Of a stretch of DNA of 64,000 nucleotides, positions 52,832 through 62,068 are shown in pieces. Source of the stretch: Rhodothermales bacterium (GTDB lineage: Bacteria > Bacteroidota > Rhodothermia > Rhodothermales > UBA10348); contig JAEPNP010000005.1 in NCBI GenBank assembly GCA_017643395.1, positions 186,001 through 250,000 on the forward strand, written 5' to 3'. The notes under the pieces were generated by a model. That model did no database searches, was not told the DNA's origin, and saw only the letters and a program-made list of their open reading frames with translations. Position 1 is the stretch's first letter. Each line of letters begins with the position of its first letter. The position numbers and the translations under genes are program-made.

Positions 52832-54469
52832 CTACAATGCGTGGGCTTCTTCCGGCAACGAAAAGACTTCCACGCCGCCGATCACAGTGCGGAGCACGCC
52901 GACATCCTTGATGAGCTCCGCCGGGATGCTCCGGATGTCTTCGCCGAGCACGACAAAATCTGCCAACTTGCCTTCCTGCAGCGTGCCGAGCTGATCGGCT
53001 TGCCCGCCGGCCTCGGCATTCGCCACCGTGTATGCCCTCAAGGCATCCTCTACTGCAATCTTTTGGGACGGGATCCAGCCGTCCGGATTTGCGCCGTCGA
53101 TGGTGGCTCGCGTCACGGCAGCGTGGATGCCGAGCAGCGGGTTGAGCGGCGCAACCGTCCAATCAGATCCGAAGGTGAGCGGCGCGCCCGCATCCAGCAG
53201 GGACCGGAACGCGTAGGTGCGTTCGGCGCGCTCCCGGCCGATGCGGTTTTCAGCCCATCGCCCATCATCCACTGCGTGATACGGCTGCATGGACGGCACC
53301 ACGCCGAGCTCGGCGAACCGGGCGATTGCCGCGTCTGACAGATGCTGTGCGTGCTCGATACGCGGGGGCAATCGGTCCCGGAACGGAAGCCCAGCGAACA
53401 CATCGAGCAACCAGTCATTTGCCCGATCCCCGATCGCGTGAATGGCCAGCTGCAATCCCGCCGAGTCCGCCCCGGCGATGTCTGTGGCCAATTCGCCCAG
53501 CGGCGTTACCGTTAATCCGGTTGTTTGCGGCGTGTCCAGGTAGGGGTCGTAGAACCAGGCGGTGGTCGACCCCAGCGATCCGTCCACAAATCCTTTCACA
53601 CCTCCCCACCGCAGTACCGAATCACCCGTGCCCTCTTTCTCCACCAGGCGAGCGATGCGCTCCCAGCCCGAAATGGCCACGATGCTGTAGATCCGTAGCG
53701 AAAGGGCACTTTCCGCGTGGGCCGCTCGATACACCTCAAGATCCTGAAAGCCTCCATATGTGCCTACGTCGTGCACCTGTGTCACGCCAAGAGAAAACGC
53801 ATGCGCCTGAGCGCGATCCAGCGCCTCGCGAAACTCCTGGGGCGACGGATCGGGGATGACCGAAAACACCAGGTTCATGGCCTCGTCCTTCAGCACGCCG
53901 GCGGGTGATCCGTTCGCCAATCGCACGATTTCCCCGCCTTCGACATCCGGGGTCTCAGCCGTCAAACCGGCAAGCTCCAGCGCCAGCGAATTCGCCACCG
54001 CCATGTGCGCATCCAACCGCTGCACGAACACCGGATTGTTCGGTGTCGCGGCATCGATCCAATCGGCCCCGGGCAATTTACCCCCCCATCGTTCGTGATC
54101 CCACGATCCGCCCAGAATCCAGCGCCCGGGCTCCAATCCGGCGGCGAACTCACCGATTCGACGGGCAAATTCTTCGGGCGAATCCGCATCGCGCAGATCG
54201 ACCGACGCCAGCTGCATGCCGCCCATGAGCAGATGCACGTGATTGTCGATGAACCCGGGAATAACGAATGCGCCGTTCAAATCGACGATTTCGCCTGCGG
54301 CCGGGGCACCATCCGCATCGCCCACCCAGGAAATCCGGTCACCAGTCACCGCCAGGGCCGACGCTTCGGCCCCGGTCCCGGTCCAAATGACGGCGTTGGT
54401 GTAGAGCGTGTCGGCGGGCTGGGAGCAGGCGCTCATCAGGACAGCTGCCGCGAGAATGCAGGCGCGCAT
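52832..54469 (-). CDS. amidohydrolase family lipoprotein (YtcJ-like)
   Basis: The 545-residue product has a lipoprotein-type leader (RACILAAAVLMSAC, lipid-attachable Cys at about 15), then TLYTNAVIWTGTG, FIDNHVHLLMGG (metal-binding HxH) and further histidines in VTQVHDVG, AIHAIGDRAND and RIEHAQHL, plus FGSDWTVAPLNPLLGI. It is an amidohydrolase_3 enzyme of unknown substrate acting in the periplasm. Start ATG 54469 is chosen for the signal; the frame is open upstream to 54703 through repeat DNA. Confidence 0.88.
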   Translation of the reverse strand: MRACILAAAVLMSACSQPADTLYTNAVIWTGTGAEASALAVTGDRISWVGDADGAPAAGEIVDLNGAFVIPGFIDNHVHLLMGGMQLASVDLRDADSPEEFARRIGEFAAGLEPGRWILGGSWDHERWGGKLPGADWIDAATPNNPVFVQRLDAHMAVANSLALELAGLTAETPDVEGGEIVRLANGSPAGVLKDEAMNLVFSVIPDPSPQEFREALDRAQAHAFSLGVTQVHDVGTYGGFQDLEVYRAAHAESALSLRIYSIVAISGWERIARLVEKEGTGDSVLRWGGVKGFVDGSLGSTTAWFYDPYLDTPQTTGLTVTPLGELATDIAGADSAGLQLAIHAIGDRANDWLLDVFAGLPFRDRLPPRIEHAQHLSDAAIARFAELGVVPSMQPYHAVDDGRWAENRIGRERAERTYAFRSLLDAGAPLTFGSDWTVAPLNPLLGIHAAVTRATIDGANPDGWIPSQKIAVEDALRAYTVANAEAGGQADQLGTLQEGKLADFVVLGEDIRSIPAELIKDVGVLRTVIGGVEVFSLPEEAHAL

Positions 54470-54540
54470 GGAGGGAGGGGCTTCGCCGCCATGATAGTAC
54501 GGAGGCGGACGGTGCAGCAACGCGGGCGTGGGCTCGCGTC

Positions 54541-54660
54541 TTGGGCGGCTACGATTCGCCGGGCCCGGGTCGGCGACTGCTAGGATTCGCGGGGCCCGGG
54601 CCGGCAACCGCTTCGATTCGGCGGGCGCCGCTCGGCGACCGTTGCTATTCGCCGGTGGAC
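54541..54660. repeat. 31-base tandem repeat, about four copies
   Basis: Copies begin at about 54541, 54572, 54603 and 54634, exactly 31 bases apart, each with a GATTCGCCGGGCCCGGG-like core (GATTCGCGGGGCCCGGG, GATTCGGCGGGCGCCG). They lie between the amidohydrolase start and the nucleotidyltransferase stop. The copies diverge, so it is an old repeat. Confidence 0.65.
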
Positions 54661-54669
54661 CTGTCCGCC

Positions 54670-55749
54670 CTAGGCAGCGCGCCTTCGCTCCAGACCCGGC
54701 CACTCGGTGCGGGCGCGCTCGAGATCGTCGTGTTTGCCGATGTCCAGCCAGTACTCATGAATCGGAAAAACCGCGGCCGCATCGCCCTGATCGCGAATGC
54801 GTTCAAAGAGCGTCGTCATCTCGAAATACTCGTCCGACGGAATCATGTCGAGCACCGACGCTTCCAGCGCATAAATGCCGGCATTGACATGGAAGGTCTG
54901 ACTCGGCTTCTCAATGATGCCCCGAAAACTGGTCTGATCCGCATCGACCACGCCGTACGGAATCTGCAGGGTGTAATCGCGTACGCACATGGTGCCGAGC
55001 GCACGATTATCGTGGTGGAAGGCCAGGAGACTGCGCAGATCCACCGCCGTGAGCACGTCACTATTCATCACGACCAACGATCCTTCCGGCCGCTCCGGAA
55101 GCAGTGACAAGGCGCCCGCCGTGCCCATGCGCTTCCGCTCCACGGTGTAGGAAATCTCCGCGCCGAGCTGGTGCCCGTCGCCGAAGTAGTCCCGGATGAC
55201 GTTGCCCATGTAGTTGAGCGTGACCACGAATCGCGTGAAGCCTTGCTCGACCAGTCGCGAGACGATGGTCTCGATCACGGGACGGCCGCCGACCTGGATC
55301 ATGGGTTTGGGCAGATTTTCCGTGAGCGGCCGAAGCCTGGTGCCCATTCCGCCGGCCATTAGCACCACGATGGCGTGCGATGGATCGATCCCGGGTGACT
55401 CAAGAAACTCGACGTCCACCACGCGGCCGCTCTCGTCCACGATTGGAATCTGTTGCACAGCGGCGCGGCGCATGATCTCCCGGGCAAACCCGCGCGCGTT
55501 CACGGAAAGCGAGCGCGGACGGCCGTTCATGACGGTGTGCACCGGATCATGGAGCTGCGACCCGCGCAGAAGGCCGCGTCGCACGTCACCATCGGTCATT
55601 ACACCCCGCAACCGGCCGGCCTGGTCGACGACGACCACGGCCTGGGACGACTCGCGCGTGATCACGGCGAGAGCGTCCAGGATCGGCATGTCCTCGGGTA
55701 CGAGGATGCGGGAGTAATGAGTCATGAGGCGGTTGGGGCCGTCGGACAT
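54670..55749 (-). CDS. CBS-domain nucleotidyltransferase, PtmE-like
   Basis: The 359-residue product carries two CBS domains in its first 125 residues (VVVVDQAGRLRGVMTDGDVRRGLL and QQIPIVDESGRVVDVEF) followed by a sugar-1-phosphate nucleotidyltransferase (VLMAGGMGTRLRPLTENLPKPMIQVGG). The same architecture is seen in PtmE, which makes GDP-glucosamine for legionaminic acid in Campylobacter. CBS domains may sense adenine nucleotides. Start ATG 55749 or 55725 (Met at THYSRIL) fits best; the frame is open to 55893. It is divergent from the dehydrogenase operon. Confidence 0.8.
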   Translation of the reverse strand: MSDGPNRLMTHYSRILVPEDMPILDALAVITRESSQAVVVVDQAGRLRGVMTDGDVRRGLLRGSQLHDPVHTVMNGRPRSLSVNARGFAREIMRRAAVQQIPIVDESGRVVDVEFLESPGIDPSHAIVVLMAGGMGTRLRPLTENLPKPMIQVGGRPVIETIVSRLVEQGFTRFVVTLNYMGNVIRDYFGDGHQLGAEISYTVERKRMGTAGALSLLPERPEGSLVVMNSDVLTAVDLRSLLAFHHDNRALGTMCVRDYTLQIPYGVVDADQTSFRGIIEKPSQTFHVNAGIYALEASVLDMIPSDEYFEMTTLFERIRDQGDAAAVFPIHEYWLDIGKHDDLERARTEWPGLERRRAA

Positions 55750-56009
55750 GCCGGCATTCTGGCAATGGTCGTGCCAGCAGCGGTCATGGACGATGCGGTC
55801 CAGCCGCACCCGAGCCGCGGCGCTAACGAACGGAAAACCGGCGCACGGCTGCCGGCAAAGCGGCAATGCCTTCCGGCAAATCGGACAATCCAACCGGCGG
55901 AATTCGCTGCAGCAGGCCTGCCGGTGCCAGCAAACGGCCTGGGTGAACGATGCGGGAGGGCGCCGCCCCTGGCCCTGCGGCGGGTATCGCTTTTGCTTTT
56001 CGCGTGGGT

Positions 56010-57449
56010 ATGGATATTTCTGTCACTCCCATCGCGCGCTCGGGGCGCCGGACTGCCGGCGTCGGCCAGGACTCAACCACCATCTGCGTGCAGGGTCTGG
56101 GATTCGTGGGCATCGCGATGGCCACGGCCGCCGCCGAGGCTGTCGGACCCGACGGCCGTCCGCTCTACCGGGTGGTCGGCGTTGAAAAACAGGGACCGCG
56201 CGGCGAACGCATTGCCGGCGACATTCGAGCGGGCATTCTTCCCATCGCCACGACGGATGCACGCCTGCATCAGGCCTTCCATGAGGCTGTCGCCCGCGGC
56301 AATCTGACGGCCACGACCAATCCGGCCGTCTATGCGGAGGCCGATGTGGTGATCGTCGATATCAACCTCGACGTGCAGCTGGAAGCGAATCCGCCCACGG
56401 CAAATCTGTCATGGATCCGGGACGCGGCGCGCACGATCGGCCGGCATATCCGCCCCGGGGCACTGGTTTTGGTCGAAACGACCGTGCCGCCGGGCACCTG
56501 TGAGCAGGTCATCCGCCCTGCGCTGGCCGAATCGCTCACCGAGCGCGGCCTGGACCCGGGCACAGTGCACATCGCCCATTCCTACGAGCGGGTCATGCCG
56601 GGGCCGCACTACCTGGATTCGATTGCCAACTACTGGCGCGTCTACGCGGGCCTCACGCCCGAGGCCGCCGACAAATGCGAGACGTTTCTGAAGTCCATCA
56701 TCAACACGTGCGACTATCCGCTGACCCGGCTCGCGAGCACGACGGCCTCCGAGATGGGCAAAATCCTCGAAAACACCTATCGGGCCACGACAATCGCTCT
56801 CATGGACGAGTGGGGCCGGTTCGCGGAAGCTGCGGGGGTGGACCTGTTTGAGGTGATCGACGCGATCCGCATGCGCCCTACGCACGCGAACATGCGGCAG
56901 CCCGGTCTTGGCGTGGGCGGCTACTGTCTGACCAAGGATCCGATGATGGCAGGCATCGCGGCGCGTCAGATACTCGATTTGCCTGACGCACGATTTCCCC
57001 TGTCAGAGATGGCGGTGCGCACCAACCAGCGCATGCCGGAGGCGGCGATTGACCGGGCGCGCACGCTGCTTGGCGGATTTGCCGGCAAACGTGTGCTGCT
57101 CTGCGGGGCCTCGTACCGGTCCGACGTGGCCGACACGCGCTATTCCCCCTCCGAGACGTTCTATCGTGGTGCGATGGCGGAGGGAGCGGCCGTCACGGTG
57201 CAGGACCCGCTGGTCACGCATTGGGACGAACTGGGCCTCGCGCCGACCGCTGAGATCCCGGAATGGCACCGATTTGACGCGGTCATATTCGCCGTGGCGC
57301 ACGCGGAGTACGGCGAAATCAACTTTTCCCACCTGCCCGAGAACGGTTCGACCGTCTTTTTGGACGCCAACCGGGTGCTTTCACCTGCGCAGGTCTCCCA
57401 CATTCGATCCGCCGGCTACGAGCTGGCTTTCATCGGCCGAGGCACATGA
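56010..57449 (+). CDS. UDP-glucose/UDP-ManNAc-type nucleotide-sugar dehydrogenase
   Basis: The 479-residue product has the NAD-binding VQGLGFVGIAMATAAAE, VETTVPPGTCEQV, SEMGKILENTYRATTIAL, PGLGVGGYCLTKDP (with the catalytic Cys in GGYC) and a C-terminal VLLCGASYRSDVADTRYSPS. It oxidises a nucleotide-sugar C6 to a uronic acid. No tail identifies glucose or N-acetylmannosamine as substrate. ATG 56010 was chosen by length; an in-frame GTG or ATG further up (55950) is possible. It is coupled to the next gene by a 4-base overlap. Confidence 0.85.
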   Translation: MDISVTPIARSGRRTAGVGQDSTTICVQGLGFVGIAMATAAAEAVGPDGRPLYRVVGVEKQGPRGERIAGDIRAGILPIATTDARLHQAFHEAVARGNLTATTNPAVYAEADVVIVDINLDVQLEANPPTANLSWIRDAARTIGRHIRPGALVLVETTVPPGTCEQVIRPALAESLTERGLDPGTVHIAHSYERVMPGPHYLDSIANYWRVYAGLTPEAADKCETFLKSIINTCDYPLTRLASTTASEMGKILENTYRATTIALMDEWGRFAEAAGVDLFEVIDAIRMRPTHANMRQPGLGVGGYCLTKDPMMAGIAARQILDLPDARFPLSEMAVRTNQRMPEAAIDRARTLLGGFAGKRVLLCGASYRSDVADTRYSPSETFYRGAMAEGAAVTVQDPLVTHWDELGLAPTAEIPEWHRFDAVIFAVAHAEYGEINFSHLPENGSTVFLDANRVLSPAQVSHIRSAGYELAFIGRGT

Positions 57450-58435
57450 AGAAAATCCTGATCACCGGCGGCGCCGGTTTCATTGGCTACCACCTGGCCA
57501 GGCACCTGCTGGAAACCGGGCACGAGGTGGAACTGCTGGACGATTTCTCCCGCGGCGTGCGCGACGACGCCCTGGTCGCCCTGTTCGAACACCCGGGGCT
57601 TTCTTTGCGCTCTGCGAACCTTTTGACGCAGGACATGGACGATTTGCCCGCGGACTATTCGGCCATCGTGCATCTGGCGGCGATGATTGGGGTCGCCCAC
57701 GTGATGCGGCGGCCCTATCGCGTGTTGACGGACAATGTGCGCATGCTGGACGCTGCGCTGGCCATCGGGCACAGGCAAAACGATCTCGACCGGTTCCTAT
57801 TCGCGTCTACCAGCGAGATCTACGCCGGAACGCTGCGCAGCATCGGCATGACGATTCCGACGCCAGAGAGCACATCGCTCGTATTGCCCCCGCTGACTGA
57901 AGCGCGCACATCCTACATGCTCTCGAAGGCCTACGGCGAAGCCATGTGCTTTCAGTCTGGCCTACCGTGCACGGTTTTCCGGCCACATAACGTATACGGC
58001 CCGCGCATGGGCCTCAGCCATGTCATCCCGGAGTTGCACCGCAAAACGCGCGATTTGCCGGTGGGCGGCGTGCTTGAGGTCGCGTCGCCCGAACACCGGC
58101 GCACGTTCTGCTACGTGGAGGACGCGGCGCGGCAAATCGCCGCCATGTTGACGGGCGATGTTGTCGGAGAATCCCTGAATCTGGGTCAACCGGGTCCGGA
58201 AATCCCGATGCGTAAGCTGGCAAAAACGCTTTTGCGGGCTATCGGTCGGTCCGATGTCGAAGTGCGCGGCCTGCCGGACACGCCGGGCTCACCCACGCGG
58301 CGATGCCCGGACATGAGTCGCACATTCGACCGGCTGGGCCTTGCACCGGGTGTATCCTTGGAAGAGGGGCTGCGCCGGACCACCAGCTGGTACGAAGAAC
58401 ACGTCTTTTCGGGCGCGGGGGTCAGCGCGGTATGA
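57446..58435 (+). CDS. NAD-dependent epimerase/dehydratase (extended SDR)
   Basis: The 329-residue product has GGAGFIGYHL at the start, an IVHLAAMIGV core, STSEIYAG and the YMLSK catalytic pair, then FRPHNVYGPRMG. It may be a uronic-acid epimerase or decarboxylase acting on the product of the preceding dehydrogenase, or the 4,6-dehydratase LegB for legionaminic acid; sequence does not decide. It overlaps both flanking genes by 4 bases. Confidence 0.8.
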   Translation: MKKILITGGAGFIGYHLARHLLETGHEVELLDDFSRGVRDDALVALFEHPGLSLRSANLLTQDMDDLPADYSAIVHLAAMIGVAHVMRRPYRVLTDNVRMLDAALAIGHRQNDLDRFLFASTSEIYAGTLRSIGMTIPTPESTSLVLPPLTEARTSYMLSKAYGEAMCFQSGLPCTVFRPHNVYGPRMGLSHVIPELHRKTRDLPVGGVLEVASPEHRRTFCYVEDAARQIAAMLTGDVVGESLNLGQPGPEIPMRKLAKTLLRAIGRSDVEVRGLPDTPGSPTRRCPDMSRTFDRLGLAPGVSLEEGLRRTTSWYEEHVFSGAGVSAV

Positions 58436-59646
58436 TTCCCCTGGCCATCCCCAACATGGCGGGCAACGAGGCCCGCTACCTGGCCGAGTGCGTCGAAACC
58501 AACTTCGTTTCGTCCGTCGGTCGATTCGTCACGCGGCTTGAAGAGCAGTGTGCCGGGATTGCCGGTACGCGTCGGGCCGTGGCTACCTCCGCCGGCACCA
58601 CCGGCCTGCAGCTTGCGCTTCTGGGCGTCGGCGTGCGTCCGGGCGATGTGGTCATAACTCCCGCCCTGAGCTTCATCGCCACGGCCAACGCCGTGCGCCA
58701 TTGTGGAGCCGAACCCTGGTTCGTGGACATCGATGCGGACTCCTGGTCGCTTTCGCCGGATCAACTTTCCGAGGCCCTGGAGGCGCAGGGGCGGCGAACT
58801 GCAGATGGATGGGTGCATCGCCCGTCCGGCCGCAGGATCGCTGCCATTTTGCCGGTGCACCTGAACGGAATACCGGCACTAATGCAGGAATTACGCGCTA
58901 TTGCGGACCGATTTGACGTGCCGCTGGTCGCCGATGCCGCCGCAGCCATCGGCGCGTCCCTTCACCATGGGCAATTGTTCGATCTGGCCGACGCATCGGT
59001 CTTTTCCTTCAATGGCAACAAGACGGTCACCGCGGGAGGCGGCGGCTGTGTGGTCACGAATGACGAGCAGGTCGCCGACCGCATGAAGCATTTGTCGACG
59101 ACCGCGCGCACCGGGCCGGACTACGATCACGACGAGGTCGGCTTCAATTTCCGCATGACCAACCTGCAAGCGGCGGTAGGCTGCGCGCAGTTGGAGCAGG
59201 TCGAAACGTTTTTGGCGCACAAACGCACCATCCAGGAGCGGTATGACCGTGCGTTTGCCGGCACGCTGGGCGCATCCCCGCACATCGACTATGGCACATC
59301 TGCCTGCTGGCTGTCCGTGGCGATGACCTCGGGACTCGACGAGACCCGAAGCCTTATCGCCGGGCTCGCTGAGCGCGGTGTAATGGCCCGCACGTTTTTC
59401 AAGCCGCTGAACCGGCAAATCCCGTATGTCGACGCTCCTTCCGAGGCCACCCCGGTTAGTGACCGGATCTGGGGGCGCGTGCTGACGCTCCCCTGCTCGA
59501 CGGGCCTTACGGAGGCGGAGCAGGAAACGGTCATCGCCGCCGTGCACGACGCAGTAGGTGCACGGGTCGAAGCCGGCGCCGAGTTCGAAGCCGGCGCCGG
59601 GGCGGCCGAAACGCTCGCTACCCACTCGGATTCAAGGGCAGCATGA
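58432..59646 (+). CDS. legC: LegC-type sugar aminotransferase
   Basis: The 404-residue PLP enzyme starts IPLAIPNMAGNEARYL and FVSSVGRFVTRLE, the LegC variant of DegT enzymes. It has the PLP lysine in SFNGNKTVTAGGGG and a VADAAAAIGA aspartate. LegC aminates C4 of the 4-keto-6-deoxy sugar in legionaminic acid synthesis. The last 25 residues (EAGAEFEAGAGAAE) come from an 18-base direct repeat (59567-59598) and may be disordered. It is coupled by ATGA to both neighbours. Start ATG 58432; a longer frame open to 58303 lies inside the previous gene. Confidence 0.85.
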   Translation: MIPLAIPNMAGNEARYLAECVETNFVSSVGRFVTRLEEQCAGIAGTRRAVATSAGTTGLQLALLGVGVRPGDVVITPALSFIATANAVRHCGAEPWFVDIDADSWSLSPDQLSEALEAQGRRTADGWVHRPSGRRIAAILPVHLNGIPALMQELRAIADRFDVPLVADAAAAIGASLHHGQLFDLADASVFSFNGNKTVTAGGGGCVVTNDEQVADRMKHLSTTARTGPDYDHDEVGFNFRMTNLQAAVGCAQLEQVETFLAHKRTIQERYDRAFAGTLGASPHIDYGTSACWLSVAMTSGLDETRSLIAGLAERGVMARTFFKPLNRQIPYVDAPSEATPVSDRIWGRVLTLPCSTGLTEAEQETVIAAVHDAVGARVEAGAEFEAGAGAAETLATHSDSRAA

Positions 59647-60323
59647 GCGTAATCGGACTCATTACCGCGCGCGCCGGCTCAAAGCGCATTCCGGACAAGA
59701 ACGTCCGAACGCTCGGAGGCCGGCCGCTCATCTGCTGGACATTCGAGTCGGCAACCGAGGCCCGGTCGCTGGACCGCGTCGTGCTATCGACCGATTGTCC
59801 CTACATGGCTCATCTGGCCCGCCAGCAAGGGGTAGAAGTACCCTTTCTGCGGCCTGCCGAACTTGCGGGTGACCACTCCAGTCATGACGACGTGGTTCGA
59901 CATGCCGTCGAAGCCCTCGAGGGGGTCGAGTGGGTGGTGCTGCTGCAGCCCACATCGCCCTTTCGATCCGCAGGGGACATTGACGCCGCCGTGGAGCTGG
60001 CCCGCCGCACGGGCGATGCCGTCATTGGGGTAGCCGAGGCGCCGGCACCGCTGGCGCTCATGTGGCAGCCGTCCGCCGCGGGCACGCTGCGGCCGCTGCA
60101 ATCGCCAGACGGCACCTACATCCGGTCGCAGGACCAGCCGCCGGTGTACTACACGAACGGGGCACTGTACGTGTTTAGCCGGGAGCAGGCCGTCGGCGGC
60201 TCGATACTTGAGTCCAGACTGCGCCCCTACGTGATGCCGGCAGATCGTTCGCTCGACATCGACACGCTGGAGGATTTTGACCGCGCGGAGTTGCGGTTTG
60301 GCGGGGTGAGAAGGGCTGCCTGA
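59643..60323 (+). CDS. CMP-nonulosonic acid synthetase (NeuA/LegF type)
   Basis: The 226-residue product has the complete signature LITARAGSKRIPDKNVRTLGG, LLQPTSPFRSAGDID, YYTNGALYVF and SLDIDTLEDF. It activates a nonulosonate by CTP. Unlike the two fused cytidylyltransferase-like domains at 7-10 kb, its CTP-binding residues are intact. As the last gene of a unit with LegC, a legionaminic-type substrate is likely. A 12-base gap separates it from the opposing RHH gene. Confidence 0.9.
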   Translation: MSVIGLITARAGSKRIPDKNVRTLGGRPLICWTFESATEARSLDRVVLSTDCPYMAHLARQQGVEVPFLRPAELAGDHSSHDDVVRHAVEALEGVEWVVLLQPTSPFRSAGDIDAAVELARRTGDAVIGVAEAPAPLALMWQPSAAGTLRPLQSPDGTYIRSQDQPPVYYTNGALYVFSREQAVGGSILESRLRPYVMPADRSLDIDTLEDFDRAELRFGGVRRAA

Positions 60324-60334
60324 CGGTCCCTAAG

Positions 60335-60625
60335 CTATGGTGAGACTAGCGGAAGCGTCGCACCCAGCCCGTAGCCTTCCAAGTACCGCGGATTTGTGGC
60401 GAGGTCACGGGGTCCGGTTTTGATGCTCCCGACGAGATGTCGCACAGGATCAAGCACTGAGTCTTCCGGAATGTCCAAGGCTGCATCCTGCTGCATCGCA
60501 TCCTCGACCAGACGGAGCACGGTCTCCTTGGCAGATAGGCCCTCTCTCGCGGCGAGGCGCTTGATCATGTCTTTTTGTTCTCTGGTCAGCTTCATTCCGA
60601 ACCAGACAGGCTTTTGCTTGGACAT
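60335..60625 (-). CDS. ribbon-helix-helix (CopG-like) protein
   Basis: The 96-residue product has a short beta strand and two helices: KPVWFGMKLTREQKDMIKRLAAREGLSAKETVLRLVEDAM, the CopG/RHH fold. A C-terminal 45 residues of unclear fold follow. It could be a transcription factor or an orphan antitoxin; no toxin is adjacent. The 81 bases upstream contain no gene. Confidence 0.6.
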   Translation of the reverse strand: MSKQKPVWFGMKLTREQKDMIKRLAAREGLSAKETVLRLVEDAMQQDAALDIPEDSVLDPVRHLVGSIKTGPRDLATNPRYLEGYGLGATLPLVSP

Positions 60626-60706
60626 TCTCCTGTAGAGGATTCGCCTTCGAAAAAAGTAACGGAGTGAGGTGTTGCAACGTTCCAGCCGGGAGTTGCAACC
60701 CAGGAC

Positions 60707-61939
60707 TTACGCTGCCTTCCGCCTCACATCATCTGCCCCCGTCCCACCAACCGTGTGACGCAGCTTCCAAGCCCCATCCACCTGTGTCCACAGGTGCTTG
60801 GGCCGGAAGCGATCGGTGATTTCGTGGAATTGCTCCTCGGGCAAATCGAGGTATTCCATGACTTCCGAGAAGTACCGGTCGGGGAATTCGCCGTCGAAGC
60901 GCTCCACCAGTGCGATGCCCTCTTCGCGGGTCAGATGACCGTTGCGAATCTCCTGGCTCGCCTCATAGGTGGCGCGGCCGATTCCAAATTTGATATACGT
61001 GGTGTAGTAGTGCAGGTCGTCGATCTTGTCATCGATCGAAATGTACTTGGAGTAGGTGCCCTGCGTGCGGAACGGGCGGGCCTTGAAGCCGGTGTTCTCC
61101 ACCGCGTAGTAATAGATCTCCTGCGGGATCCACTTCAGGTAGTAGCCCAGGTAGTGCACCTCGAACTCGCGACCTTTCATCTGGTCGGGGCTGACAGGCA
61201 AATAGGGCTGCAGGTCGGCAAGTGACACGCCGTGCTGCTCCCGCAACTCAGCCACCGTCACGCCCCCCAGGGCCAGATCGTCCAGATTGTCGTAGGTAAA
61301 GAACGATTTGTCGCGGAGAGATGTCTGATTGTCTGCGATGGGATTGCCGTATTCGGCTTCGTTCTCTCCGTAGAAAATGAGCGGGATATCCAGATCGACC
61401 GCGAGCCGCGGGGCGAGGTTCTTCTGCCCTAGAATGAACGTCTGGAACGGGTGATACAGGTTCTCGATGGAGAGCTTCGTGAGCAGCTTCATCACCCGTC
61501 CATTGCGGCGAAAGCTGATGTTGTCGAAGCCACCGACATCGATCCAGTTCTGCCAGTTCTTGAGGCCGTACTCGGTGTACAGGATGGGCGGCCAGGTCAC
61601 CGTGAGCGGGTTCATCCCATACTTGTACTTCAGGATGTGCGCCTGAAACGCCGAGTCCTTGCCTCCCGAACCGGGCACCAGGCAGTCATATCGACCGTCG
61701 CTCCGGCGATGCTTGTCCAGCAGTCGGACCAGTTCTTCCTCCCGCTTTTCCCAGTTGATGGCCAGCTTGTTGTCGGCAGTGCGACATGCATCGCAGATGC
61801 CGTCGTCGTCGATGTTCATCGTCGGCTTCTTCTGCTGCATGGTGTGCTTGAATTCAGGCACACTGGCAGGCCGCTGGTTCGAAATGACACAGCGCTTGCA
61901 GAAAATGACCTCTTCAGGCAGGCCGTACGTGTTCTCCAT
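60707..61939 (-). CDS. N-acetyl sugar amidotransferase (PseA/WbpG family)
   Basis: The 410-residue product has an N-terminal Cys pair (CKRC), a second CDAC pair for zinc, and the PP-loop SGGKDSAF that binds ATP. Family members (WbpG, PseA) convert an N-acetyl group to acetamidino, using ammonia from a HisH/HisF-like pair; neither partner is seen here. It is consistent with an acetamidino-modified nonulosonate or other amino sugar. ATG 61939 fits the conserved start. Confidence 0.8.
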   Translation of the reverse strand: MENTYGLPEEVIFCKRCVISNQRPASVPEFKHTMQQKKPTMNIDDDGICDACRTADNKLAINWEKREEELVRLLDKHRRSDGRYDCLVPGSGGKDSAFQAHILKYKYGMNPLTVTWPPILYTEYGLKNWQNWIDVGGFDNISFRRNGRVMKLLTKLSIENLYHPFQTFILGQKNLAPRLAVDLDIPLIFYGENEAEYGNPIADNQTSLRDKSFFTYDNLDDLALGGVTVAELREQHGVSLADLQPYLPVSPDQMKGREFEVHYLGYYLKWIPQEIYYYAVENTGFKARPFRTQGTYSKYISIDDKIDDLHYYTTYIKFGIGRATYEASQEIRNGHLTREEGIALVERFDGEFPDRYFSEVMEYLDLPEEQFHEITDRFRPKHLWTQVDGAWKLRHTVGGTGADDVRRKAA

Positions 61940-61988
61940 GGGAGCGATCGGGAAAAGTGAATCCGGTATCACTCCCGCGGGGGCAAAG

Positions 61989-62040
61989 GCCGTGCCGGGG
62001 CGCTGGCCGGCGGCCGTGCCGGGGCGATGGCCGGCGGCCG
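61989..62040. repeat. 24-base tandem repeat, two copies plus a part
   Basis: GCCGTGCCGGGGCGCTGGCC (extending to 62012) begins at 61989 and again at 62013 with one change, followed by a partial copy at 62037. It is in the intergenic space between the amidotransferase start and the deacetylase stop. No gene in 61940-62068. Confidence 0.6.
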
Positions 62041-62068
62041 AAGACTCCGCAGTCTCGGCGTCCTGCCC

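Noticed and set aside
54541-54660. CRISPR array
   Set aside because: The repeat unit is about 31 bases but copies adjoin with no spacers, and no cas genes are present.
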